NCBI RefSeq assembly: GCF_900105625.1
Contig: NZ_FNSD01000001.1
Coordinates: forward strand, 4,030,001-4,094,000
Direction: 5' to 3'
Length of the DNA stretch: 64,000 bases
Origin: Terriglobus roseus
Lineage (GTDB): Bacteria > Acidobacteriota > Terriglobia > Terriglobales > Acidobacteriaceae
This document shows positions 9,119-16,128 of this stretch, piece by piece. The position numbers were made by a program, and so were the translations under genes. The notes under the pieces are model-generated. The model was not told the origin of the DNA. It did no database searches and saw only the letters and a program-made list of their open reading frames with translations. The stretch's first letter is position 1, and each line of letters starts with the position of its first letter.

Positions 9119-9565
9119 CTATGGGTTGATTCTCTTTCCGAGCATCACGCTGAACTTTCCGAAAGGGACATCGAGCCGGAAGAGGTGCGCAGGGTAGGCC
9201 AGCATTTCTTCCAACTCTGCGGCACGCAGAAAGTTACGTCCACCGGGTCCGACGTCGTGTGCATTTCGTGCTGCGGTGTCGGGAAACGCCTCGAAGATGC
9301 CGAAGGTCGTGTCAGAGAATCGGAGTCCGAACCACGGGCCGGTCCCGGGTTCCTGTTCAACGCCGGCGAGAATGTCTCGAAGGAATTGTTCAACTTTGTC
9401 ACCATGACCTGGCTTGGCTTCAAGATTGATGTAATACGCCTTTGGTCCTGGCGTATTATCGCGGCCACTCCGCACCCAACCTGGATGAACCTCTAGTGCC
9501 GTATCGTTGGGAGGATTGGGACCAGGCGATGTTCCCATTTGCGGGCTTGTCGTGATCTCTGCCAT
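9119..9565 (-). CDS. ABM-domain (antibiotic biosynthesis monooxygenase-like) protein
   Basis: A 148-residue cytoplasmic protein; AAGGAG lies about eight bases before its ATG at 9565. After a 40-residue low-complexity head rich in Pro, the ABM fold begins with KAYYINLEAKPGHGDKVEQFL, continues with EQEPGTGPWFGLRFSDTTFGIFEAFPDTAARNAH in pieces typical of the family (charged helix, PGTGPWFG turn, FGIFEAF strand), and ends with FRLDVPFGKFSVML. Relatives are small dimeric oxygenases or stress-linked proteins with no single substrate. It converges on the sugar isomerase gene; the 91 bases between their ends contain no convincing gene. Confidence 0.72.
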   Translation of the reverse strand: MAEITTSPQMGTSPGPNPPNDTALEVHPGWVRSGRDNTPGPKAYYINLEAKPGHGDKVEQFLRDILAGVEQEPGTGPWFGLRFSDTTFGIFEAFPDTAARNAHDVGPGGRNFLRAAELEEMLAYPAHLFRLDVPFGKFSVMLGKRINP

Positions 9566-9770
9566 TGAAGTCTCCTTAACGTTAGTTGTTCGCTCATCGG
9601 CGATAACAGCGATCTCTTCCTCGAGAGGCTCGGCGCATGCTTATGCATCCTCCTCTCGATCACTCCGATGTGACGAGCCAGAACGCGGTTGCTGTCGACT
9701 GGGGCCGCAGTGCGTAAACCGCAAGATCCCGATAATCATTCGCTGGATTTTGCTAGTCCATTACGCGCTG

Positions 9771-9806
9771 CCTCCTAAGGCTGCCTGAGTGCGACACCTT
9801 AGGAGG
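9771..9806. repeat. Perfect 10-bp inverted repeat that covers a ribosome binding site
   Basis: CCTCCTAAGG at 9771-9780 is the exact complement of CCTTAGGAGG at 9797-9806, with 16 bases between. The right arm contains the AGGAGG ribosome binding site of the dehydrogenase remnant that begins at 9813, so an RNA hairpin would hide that site. It may be a translational control hairpin, or a scar of rearrangement. Confidence 0.5.
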
Positions 9807-9812
9807 GTTCGC

Positions 9813-9935
9813 ATGACCGAAGACTTAGCTTTCTCAGAGAAACTTGTATTTATTACGGGAACTGCCAGCGGCATTGGCTTGGCGACGACATAGTTGGTCA
9901 TCGCTCAGGGAGCTCACAGTTGCGCCTCAATTACA
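9813..9935 (+). pseudogene. Remnant of a short-chain dehydrogenase/reductase (SDR)
   Basis: An ATG at 9813, with AGGAGG seven bases upstream, opens a classic SDR start: MTEDLAFSEKLVFITGTASG followed by IGLATT. This is the TGxxxGIG cofactor-binding motif (here TGTASGIG). A TAG at 9891 interrupts it, and after the stop the same frame still reads LVIAQGAHSCAS, like the next strand-helix of an SDR. Homology then ends near 9935, where the 3' end of the convergent AraC gene begins, so about 200 codons of the expected roughly 250 are missing. The intact ribosome site and clean N-terminus suggest recent decay by a nonsense change plus a deletion. AraC regulators often sit beside the SDR or aldo-keto reductase they control, which fits the neighbour. 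Confidence 0.6.
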
Positions 9936-10863
9936 TTTCACCGAATCCGCTGTGGGCTCGTTGGGATGATCGGAAGTTCATCGGGCTTTGTGAGAACTCC
10001 CGACGGAAAGCCGCTGCGAAATGTGACTCCGTGCCGAATCCACATGACAAGGCAATCTCAAGGATCGATTTGTCCGTGTGGCACAGCATTGATCTCGCTG
10101 TCTGCAGTCTCAACTGCAGGATATGCCGGTGTGGCGATGCACCCACTGCTTTCCTGAACAGCGCCGCGAAATGAAATTGACTGATACCGGCTTCTCTCGA
10201 GAGCGCACGAAGGTCGAGGCGGTCTGACAGATGTGCGTCGATGTATTCCAGAACTCTTACCAGACGGTAGTCAGAGATTCGCTCCCGAGCCAGCGACTTA
10301 TGCCATTCGATACCCCTGGATGACCCAAGCAAAAGATGCGCGGCCAGCCACTGCGCAGCGGCCTGGGCGTAAAAATCCGGCGCCCCCGCTTTCAGTGCAG
10401 ACACTACTGAAGAGCTGAGATTCGTGACGAACGGGTCATCCAGGAATGGAACTTCGTTGAGCACTGTCTTACATGTGAAGCCTGGCCTCGATAATTCCTG
10501 GGCTACGGAATCGACCGAGTCCTGGTGCAAGATCAAGACCAGGGAGGCGAGACTGCTCTGTCCCTCAAAGTGTCGGCGCACGACACATTCATGTCCAGCA
10601 GGGGTAAGGCTGCCCATCCCTTTGAAATACTGCCTTAATCCGCGCCATTTCCCCTTGTAGAAGGATTCGACCTTGATGCTTTTACTGAGAAGCAGGCTAA
10701 CGGCATGATCGGAAAAACCGGGATTCCGAATGGGCTCGTCACAAGGCGGTTGCTCTCGAATACGCACGCCCAGCGATCTCCAACCTGCCTGTTCGCTGTT
10801 GACATGATCGATGTATTTTCCTTCAGGGAATTTGCCGTTCGAGTTTTTCCATTGGCTTGCCAC
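9931..10863 (-). CDS. AraC-family transcriptional regulator
   Basis: 310 residues from a GTG at 10863 preceded by GAGAGGAG. The first 190 residues are a divergent ligand/dimer domain with no catalytic motif; the last 110 carry the two helix-turn-helix units of the AraC/XylS family: RVLEYIDAHLSDRLDLRALS, AGISQFHFAALFRKAVGASP, then ILEIALSCGFGTESHFAAAF and the terminal FSQSPMNFR. It is therefore a DNA-binding regulator, probably responding to a small molecule. Its 3' end meets an SDR remnant on the other strand, so its original target may have been lost. Its 5' side faces the terminator region of the molybdopterin hydroxylase operon. Confidence 0.85.
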   Translation of the reverse strand: MASQWKNSNGKFPEGKYIDHVNSEQAGWRSLGVRIREQPPCDEPIRNPGFSDHAVSLLLSKSIKVESFYKGKWRGLRQYFKGMGSLTPAGHECVVRRHFEGQSSLASLVLILHQDSVDSVAQELSRPGFTCKTVLNEVPFLDDPFVTNLSSSVVSALKAGAPDFYAQAAAQWLAAHLLLGSSRGIEWHKSLARERISDYRLVRVLEYIDAHLSDRLDLRALSREAGISQFHFAALFRKAVGASPHRHILQLRLQTARSMLCHTDKSILEIALSCGFGTESHFAAAFRREFSQSPMNFRSSQRAHSGFGEM

Positions 10864-10923
10864 AGGTCGTACTCCTCTCCGCCTGAACAGCCCGATGTCT
10901 TGGTCGTATACGAAGAGACGAAA

Positions 10924-10949
10924 CCCGCTGTCTCTCTACGAGCAGCGGG
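10924..10949 (-). terminator. Possible terminator after the molybdopterin hydroxylase operon
   Basis: Arms CCCGCTG (10924-10930) and CAGCGGG (10943-10949) pair perfectly around a 12-base loop, 15 bases past the hydroxylase stop at 10965. On the minus strand a T-rich stretch (TTTCGTCT) follows, as in an intrinsic terminator. The loop is large, so the call is moderate. Confidence 0.45.
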
Positions 10950-10964
10950 CTTCGCCGTTGCGCT

Positions 10965-13313
10965 TTAGATCGTGTAGCCGCTGCGGCTGAAGGGCATGCT
11001 GCGCACACGGTCTCCAGTCGCAGCAAAGATAGCGTTGCCGAGCGCCGGCGCCAGCGGCGGCAGACATGGCTCCCCAAGGCCCGATGGACGGAAATCCGAC
11101 TGAATGAAGTGGGCTTCTACCGGCGGTGCCGCGCGCATTCTCAGGATCGGGTACGCGTGGAAGTTGGTCTGCTTGATCCGGCCGTTCTCCACGTCGATCT
11201 GCAGGCCCATGGCGGTCGAGAGGCCGTCGATCACACCACCCTGCACCTGGTTTTCGGCGCTGCTCATATTGACGATGGGACCGATGTCCGCGACCGCGAC
11301 GATGTTGTGGATGGTGATGTGCTTCTTGGCGTCGACGGACAATTCCACAACCTCCGCAACGTGGCCCCCATAGGCAAAACTGAAAGCAATACCCATACCG
11401 CGGCCGGGTGGCAGCTTCTTGCCCCATCCCGCTTTCTCGGCGGCCAGCTTCAGCACGCCGGACGCGCGGCTGGCATTGAACGTTCCCGCGCGTGCGCCGG
11501 CGTTTTCGATAGGTGCACCAGCCGGAGCAGGGCCACCTTTGCGGGCGTCCGGTCCAGCTGTTTCGGCACGATGGAACCATTCCAGAAGGAACTCCACATG
11601 ATCTCGCCCGGCTGCAACGGACAACTCGTGCAGGAAGCTGCCGACCACGAACATTTGCGTGTTATCCGTAGGCGCTCGCATTGGTCCGCAAGGGATCTGC
11701 AGCGGCAGCAGACTAATGGCATACCGGGTGTTCGGAGCTATGTCGGTAGGGAAGCTGTTGTTGCTGCGGCCACCGCCAGAGATCGGGCGATTCTCTCCTG
11801 CGGTGAAGCTGACGATGTGATTCTGGAATGCCGTTAGCTTGCCTGACGTATCAACGGAACCCTTGAGATAGTGGAAGCCCGGCGCTCGAAACATGTCGTG
11901 CGCAAAATCATCTTCACGCATCCATTGCAACTTCACCGGCACCTTCAGTTTTGCCGCGATTGCGACGGACTCCAGCAGGTAGTCATTCGCCAACCTTCGG
12001 CCGAAACCGCCGCCAGCACGTGTCTGGTGGATGGTGACCTTGTCCTCTGGAAGATTCAACAGCTTCGCAACCTGGGGAATGCCGCGGTCCGCGACCTGGC
12101 TTGGCGTCCACAATTCGATGCCGCCATCGTGAAACCACGCGGTGCCGTTATCCGGTTCCAACTGCTGATGCGAGATCATGGCATAGTCATAAGCCGCTTC
12201 GACGACCTTGGCCGCCGATGCGAAGGCCGCGTCGACGTCGCCAATGTTGGTCGCTGGAGCCGGCAGCTTGGTCGAGATCTCTTTCGCCTTCGCGGCAGCC
12301 GCCGTCAGAGAATCTTTGGAAGCGGAGGTCTCGTCCCAATCCACCTTGAGCGCAGACTTGGCCTTGAAGACTTCCCACGTCGACTTACCGATGATGGCCA
12401 CGCCCGGCATCACCTCCGCAGGATTGCCATTGCCCTCCAGGACAAAGGCGTCCAGGATGCCGGGCAGGCGCTTGATCTCATCCAGATTTGCGCTCTTCAC
12501 TTTGCCGCCAACGGCAGGGCACTTGGTGTAATTCGCGTAAACCATGCCCGGCAGCTGCACATCGATGCCGAAGATCGGCTGGCCTGTGACGATGCTCCGA
12601 TTACCAACGCCACTGAAACGCTTGCCGAGCAGCTTCCAATCTGCACGTGCCTTCAGAGGCAAGCTCGCAGCGTCCGGCACTGGTTGCGCGGAAGCTGCAA
12701 TTGCGAGTTCGCCATAGGTGAGTTTGCGGCCGGATGCTTGATGAAAGGCCTGACTATCAGAGGTCGTGCACTCCTTGGCGGGAACCTTCCACTGTTCCGC
12801 CGCTGCGGCCACCAGCATGGCCCGGGCCGCGGCGCCTGCCTGCCGCAACTGATCCCAACCTCGCGGGATGGAGGTGGAACCGCCTGCGCTCTGTGAGCCG
12901 TATACCTTTGGGTTTATCGGCGCCTGGTCGACGGTGACGTTCTTCCAGTCGGCATCGAGTTCTTCGGCAATGATGAGGCCGAAGGCCGTCTTGATACCCT
13001 GACCAATCTCGGGCCCCTTGGAAAAGATTGTGATCGTGTTGTCGGGCGCGATCCGAACGAAAGCATTGAGGACAGATGGGCCTGGACTGGTTGCTGCGCC
13101 CGCAAGCTCGAGTACCGCAGCGTGCGCTGGGTTGGTATCGAGTTGAAACATCAGTGCGAGGCCGCCGCCAGCAAGGGCGACCTTCTTCAGGAAATCGCGC
13201 CGGCCGAAGGTTGGAGCAGCCGAGGGAAGCGTGTGCATCTCCGCGATGAGCGACTGCATATCCGCGTCGAATTGCGTAAGTTGCTGGGCGTAAGTGTTCT
13301 CAAGCGTGGGCAT
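10965..13313 (-). CDS. Molybdopterin-binding subunit of a xanthine dehydrogenase-family hydroxylase (IorB type)
   Basis: 782 residues from the ATG at 13313, chosen for the AAGGAG seven bases upstream; the frame extends 12 codons further. Near residue 40 there is a twin-arginine signal (TFGRRDFLKKVALAGGGLAL). The rest is the large subunit of the isoquinoline 1-oxidoreductase / aldehyde dehydrogenase group: an N-terminal barrel, FSKGPEIGQGIKTAFG, the QSAGGSTSI segment, the central GGGFGRRLANDYLLES motif that holds the cofactor, and the C-terminal GLGEPCLPPLAPA with the catalytic Glu of the GxGE motif. It hydroxylates an aldehyde or N-heterocycle with water, passing electrons to the [2Fe-2S] partner encoded just upstream. 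Reading frames overlap by 14 bases, a sign of translational coupling. No cytochrome c acceptor gene is nearby; substrate unknown. Confidence 0.88.
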   Translation of the reverse strand: MPTLENTYAQQLTQFDADMQSLIAEMHTLPSAAPTFGRRDFLKKVALAGGGLALMFQLDTNPAHAAVLELAGAATSPGPSVLNAFVRIAPDNTITIFSKGPEIGQGIKTAFGLIIAEELDADWKNVTVDQAPINPKVYGSQSAGGSTSIPRGWDQLRQAGAAARAMLVAAAAEQWKVPAKECTTSDSQAFHQASGRKLTYGELAIAASAQPVPDAASLPLKARADWKLLGKRFSGVGNRSIVTGQPIFGIDVQLPGMVYANYTKCPAVGGKVKSANLDEIKRLPGILDAFVLEGNGNPAEVMPGVAIIGKSTWEVFKAKSALKVDWDETSASKDSLTAAAAKAKEISTKLPAPATNIGDVDAAFASAAKVVEAAYDYAMISHQQLEPDNGTAWFHDGGIELWTPSQVADRGIPQVAKLLNLPEDKVTIHQTRAGGGFGRRLANDYLLESVAIAAKLKVPVKLQWMREDDFAHDMFRAPGFHYLKGSVDTSGKLTAFQNHIVSFTAGENRPISGGGRSNNSFPTDIAPNTRYAISLLPLQIPCGPMRAPTDNTQMFVVGSFLHELSVAAGRDHVEFLLEWFHRAETAGPDARKGGPAPAGAPIENAGARAGTFNASRASGVLKLAAEKAGWGKKLPPGRGMGIAFSFAYGGHVAEVVELSVDAKKHITIHNIVAVADIGPIVNMSSAENQVQGGVIDGLSTAMGLQIDVENGRIKQTNFHAYPILRMRAAPPVEAHFIQSDFRPSGLGEPCLPPLAPALGNAIFAATGDRVRSMPFSRSGYTI

Positions 13314-13788
13314 GACTCTCCTTTCCAACCGGCGCAGCGGTGCCTGCAACCCGACGGATGGCCATCCGGATGCGATTGTAGGTGGCGCAACGACACAGAT
13401 TGCCGGACATCGCGGCCTCGATCTGATCGTCAGTCGGGTGCGGGTTCGTCGCCAGCAGCGATGCGGCGCTCAGGATCTGACCGCCCTGGCAGTAACCGCA
13501 TTGCGCAACGTCAAGATCAATCCAGGTCTGTTGCAGCACATGCAGTCTGCCTTGATCCGCGAGCCCCTCAATCGTGACCACATTGCCCCGAACTTCGGAG
13601 GCCTTAAGCAGACAAGACCGTGTGCTGCGGCCGTTTATAAGGATGGTGCAGGCCGCACACTGACCGATACCGCAACCGTACTTGGTCCCTTTTAGATCGA
13701 GCGTGTCGCGAAGAACCCACAGAAGGGGCGTGTCATCGCTCACATCGACGGTCACATCCTTCTTGTTGATGTTCAGCTTGAATGGCAT
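13300..13788 (-). CDS. (2Fe-2S)-binding subunit of the molybdopterin hydroxylase (IorA type)
   Basis: 162 residues from the ATG at 13788 (GAGGTG five bases upstream). An N-terminal plant-type ferredoxin domain carries the first cluster ligands (KYGCGIGQCAACTILINGR then TRSCLL), and a C-terminal four-helix domain carries the second (QCGYCQGGQILSA and GNLCRCATYNRIRMAI). All eight Cys are present. It passes electrons from the molybdenum site in the large subunit to an acceptor. It has no signal peptide of its own; since the partner has a Tat signal, the two subunits probably fold together and are exported as a complex, as is known for related enzymes. First gene of the pair. Confidence 0.9.
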   Translation of the reverse strand: MPFKLNINKKDVTVDVSDDTPLLWVLRDTLDLKGTKYGCGIGQCAACTILINGRSTRSCLLKASEVRGNVVTIEGLADQGRLHVLQQTWIDLDVAQCGYCQGGQILSAASLLATNPHPTDDQIEAAMSGNLCRCATYNRIRMAIRRVAGTAAPVGKESHAHA

Positions 13789-14132
13789 GGGGAGCACCTC
13801 GAGGGTGGATTGGCCGCAAGATGCGGCTTACGCAGGCGCCGTTTGGATTCTTTAGCGATATCACAGGAACCCGCGTCGCCCGTGCAAAAACAGTATCATT
13901 TCGCGCCTTCGGCGTATGTTGCGAATCGTTGGAAAAAACGAGATCGATGGCCGAACGCTTCCGGGTGTTTGGTCCCCAGTCCGTCATGCGCATGGAATGC
14001 AAAATAGGAACAGGGTCCAAGCTTTCGCGTGGACCCTGTTCCCATTTGTCGTACTCCCACTGCCTGCTGCCTTCTTCGCCCGCAAGCGCTCCACGGTATG
14101 CGAAGAAGGCGGCAGCGGTTGCTGTTCAGGAG
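13789..14132. other. Intergenic region with a strong hairpin
   Basis: No gene is supported in these 344 bases between the hydroxylase operon and the unknown lipoprotein, both leftward. It contains the long hairpin described at 14007-14042 and presumably the promoter of the hydroxylase operon, but I see no convincing -35/-10 pair. Confidence 0.5.
14007..14042 (-). terminator. Intrinsic terminator after the lipoprotein gene
   Basis: A perfect 13-bp stem (GGAACAGGGTCCA at 14007-14019 against TGGACCCTGTTCC at 14030-14042) with a 10-base loop. It lies about 90 bases past the stop of the leftward lipoprotein gene and on the minus strand is followed by TATTTTGC. The length of the stem makes it the clearest hairpin in this part of the window. 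Confidence 0.65.
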
Positions 14133-15551
14133 CTAGAACAAGTTGACGCTGGTGCTGCCCGTCGCCGCTGTCAGGCTGAACGTCTTCGAGACAGTGGTCA
14201 GCAAGCCTAACGAGGTCGCACTTGCCCACGCGCCGGCAGTGCTGCTCGATTTTGCGAGCGTTACGGTGAAAGCGCCACTCGGCAAATTGCCACAGGTCAA
14301 ACTGAGCACCTTGGAGGCGTAGGAGGTAGGAGTGCAGCCTGTCTGGCTGAACTGGTAATTGGCGGGATTCAGCACCGAGTGGGAGTAGCTAGAGTCGCCA
14401 GCCCCGCTTGCGACCATATCGTCGCTGAAGGTGATGGTGAACTGACGCACATCCCACAAATTGCCACTCGCAACAGCTACCAGGTTGTATCCCACGACCG
14501 ACGGGTTGTTGGCCACGGCAATGACTGGCGGCGTATAGGTCGTTGGGGTCGACGTGACCGTAAGACCCGTCGACGAAGAAGAAGCTGTCGAGGTAATGGC
14601 ATTGGTCACGAGCTGCGTGTTCGAAGCGGTCATCACTGTCGATTCCGTCACAGCAGGCGTTGTGGAGACAGCAACACCAGATGTCTGGACACTGGTTGGT
14701 GTCACGGCCTTCAGCGCGTTGTTGCCTGTCGCATTACCCACAACATTCGCCGCTACGGCAACGGAGGTGTTGGCAATGGTAGCGGCTATGGAGCAGCTCA
14801 GGCCGGTGATGTTGCTATTGCTGGATGCCACCCCGTTGATCGCGCTGCACAGGGAGGTTTGCAGGCCGCTCGCCACAGTTGCCGTATTCGTCAGCGATGC
14901 CACCGGCGTCGCTGCAAATTGACTTGCTATCTGACTCAACACGGTCAGATTGATGTTGTTCAACTGCTGCGCAGTCAGCGTGGTACCGCTCTTGGTCGCA
15001 GCATCCTGAATCGCCGTCGTCAGAGTGGTGGCGGCCGTCATGACCGAATTCAGGAAAACCATCGCTGCCGGCGTCAAACCCGATCCAGCGGTGAGATCGC
15101 TGTCAAACGTCTTTCCTGCAGGGAGAAGGGAATTGAGCGTAGCTGCGAGATTGCCGGTTGTATCCAACTCGACCAATGTCGTTAGGGGAGAGACCGAAGC
15201 TGCGCCACCCGGTGAGAGCATCGTTAGTGCCGTTTTCCCGGTGATGCTGTCCGTGCCCCCCTGGGAGACCACCACATACTTGTAGCTGGGGGTCGTCGGC
15301 AGCGTAAAGGTACCGGTGGAGGAGGTTTTGGTCGACGTGCTCTGCTCTGCGGTGTCGATCACGAAGCGGGTACCTGCTGAAAGGTCGTCGGCCCAAACGG
15401 TGGAACCGCTGACCGGGCCTTGTACGACTTTGCCCGTCTGCCCCAGTCCATTGAGGCTCGGAATCTTGGAAGAAGACCCCCCGCAACCGAACAGGGGAGC
15501 AAATACCAAAGCAGAGAAAGATAGCGCAGATGCCTTTTTGCCAAGTTGCAA
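14133..15551 (-). CDS. Unknown secreted lipoprotein, Ser/Thr/Ala-rich
   Basis: 472 residues. The start is a TTG at 15551 with AGGAGGT five bases upstream. A lipoprotein signal is clear: MQLGKKASALSFSALVFAP, then LFGCGG with the acylated Cys near residue 23. After it comes a short beta-domain (GPVSGSTVWADDLSAGTRF, STGTFTLPTT, YKYVVVSQGG) like the immunoglobulin/carboxypeptidase-type domains found in Acidobacteria surface proteins, then about 200 residues rich in Thr, Ser, Ala and Asn with helical character (AMVFLNSVMTAATTLTTAIQ), and a C-terminal Ig-like part (FTITFSDDMVASGA, FTVTLAKSSS). No catalytic motif is visible. It is probably attached to the outer membrane; function unknown. Confidence 0.7.
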   Translation of the reverse strand: MQLGKKASALSFSALVFAPLFGCGGSSSKIPSLNGLGQTGKVVQGPVSGSTVWADDLSAGTRFVIDTAEQSTSTKTSSTGTFTLPTTPSYKYVVVSQGGTDSITGKTALTMLSPGGAASVSPLTTLVELDTTGNLAATLNSLLPAGKTFDSDLTAGSGLTPAAMVFLNSVMTAATTLTTAIQDAATKSGTTLTAQQLNNINLTVLSQIASQFAATPVASLTNTATVASGLQTSLCSAINGVASSNSNITGLSCSIAATIANTSVAVAANVVGNATGNNALKAVTPTSVQTSGVAVSTTPAVTESTVMTASNTQLVTNAITSTASSSSTGLTVTSTPTTYTPPVIAVANNPSVVGYNLVAVASGNLWDVRQFTITFSDDMVASGAGDSSYSHSVLNPANYQFSQTGCTPTSYASKVLSLTCGNLPSGAFTVTLAKSSSTAGAWASATSLGLLTTVSKTFSLTAATGSTSVNLF

Positions 15552-15768
15552 GGTGAACCTCCTAAAGTTTGTTTCCTGAAGCGGCTCTTTTCAACACGTG
15601 CAGATAAGGAGAGGCTTCGCACTTCAGGTAATCAGACTTAACTAGTTCGATGGCAATGACATGAACTTGGTTTTGATCTGTCTTAAAAAACCCGAAGGAG
15701 ATATGAAGGCTTCTTCTTTATGATACTTCATAAGATTTTTTGTGTCAAAGTGGAACTGCTGGTTATAG

Positions 15769-15781
15769 TTGACATTGTCAA
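15769..15781. promoter_or_regulatory. Palindrome TTGACA-T-TGTCAA
   Basis: A 13-base perfect palindrome in the AT-rich divergent region. Its left half reads as an ideal -35 hexamer (TTGACA), but no good -10 element follows at 17 bases, so an operator role is as likely as a promoter role. Confidence 0.3.
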
Positions 15782-15853
15782 TGTATCAATGCATTTGTCG
15801 CTTTTAGCCGTCGATATGTCATAAGAAATCGTGTTTTGACGTTCCTGTTTTTT

Positions 15854-15889
15854 GGTCACTCATTGACAGGTGACCACAGGTTACTGTGG
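15854..15889. promoter_or_regulatory. Operator-like palindromes upstream of the YjbH-like gene
   Basis: GGTCAC (15854-15859) and GTGACC (15870-15875) form a perfect 6-bp inverted repeat with 10 bases between. It runs into a second one, CCACAG (15874-15879) and CTGTGG (15884-15889), with 4 bases between. The first has the same core and spacing as the site at 33482-33501, in front of a glycosyltransferase gene. A shared regulator, either the XRE protein at 33117-33437 or the sigma-54 activator at 44786-46222, is inferred. Confidence 0.5.
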
Positions 15890-16082
15890 ATGCATAGACA
15901 TGTTTTAAGGGTTACTGAAAAGACGAATATGCGGCGAATAGTCGCATCAAGTGACTTTGCCCTGGGGACCGCTTGGTCAGCCGCGGCTGGCCGAGCGGCG
16001 AAACCTTCTTCTTCTCGCGGAAGCTCCTCTGTGAGGTCATTTTCGCTTTCTCGGAAAAGGGTTTGAAATCCGGATTGAAACC

Positions 16083-16096
16083 GGGGAAAACGTTGC
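16083..16096 (+). promoter_or_regulatory. Weak sigma-54-like promoter before the YjbH-like gene
   Basis: GG at 16083-16084 and TTGC ending at 16096 have the ten-base GG-to-GC gap of -24/-12 promoters, but the bases after GG do not match. Transcription would begin about 20 bases before the ATG at 16129. Listed because the upstream palindrome links this gene to the sigma-54-type locus; weak by itself. Confidence 0.22.
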
Positions 16097-16128
16097 GGGA
16101 CACACATCGCAACGAGGTGCTCGACAGC

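Larger units (their letters stand above)
15552..16128. other. Divergent, AT-rich regulatory region
   Basis: No gene is supported in these 577 bases between the leftward lipoprotein and the rightward YjbH-like gene. The part from 15640 to 15850 is clearly AT-richer than its surroundings. It contains the palindrome TTGACATTGTCAA (15769-15781), the GTCAC-N10-GTGAC palindrome (15855-15874), a CCACAG/CTGTGG inverted repeat (15874-15889) and, close to the YjbH start, a weak sigma-54-like element (16083-16096). Confidence 0.55.

Noticed and set aside
10978-12896. Open frames up to 341 codons opposite the molybdopterin hydroxylase gene
   Set aside because: Shadow of the conserved large subunit; composition and lack of start signals argue against coding.
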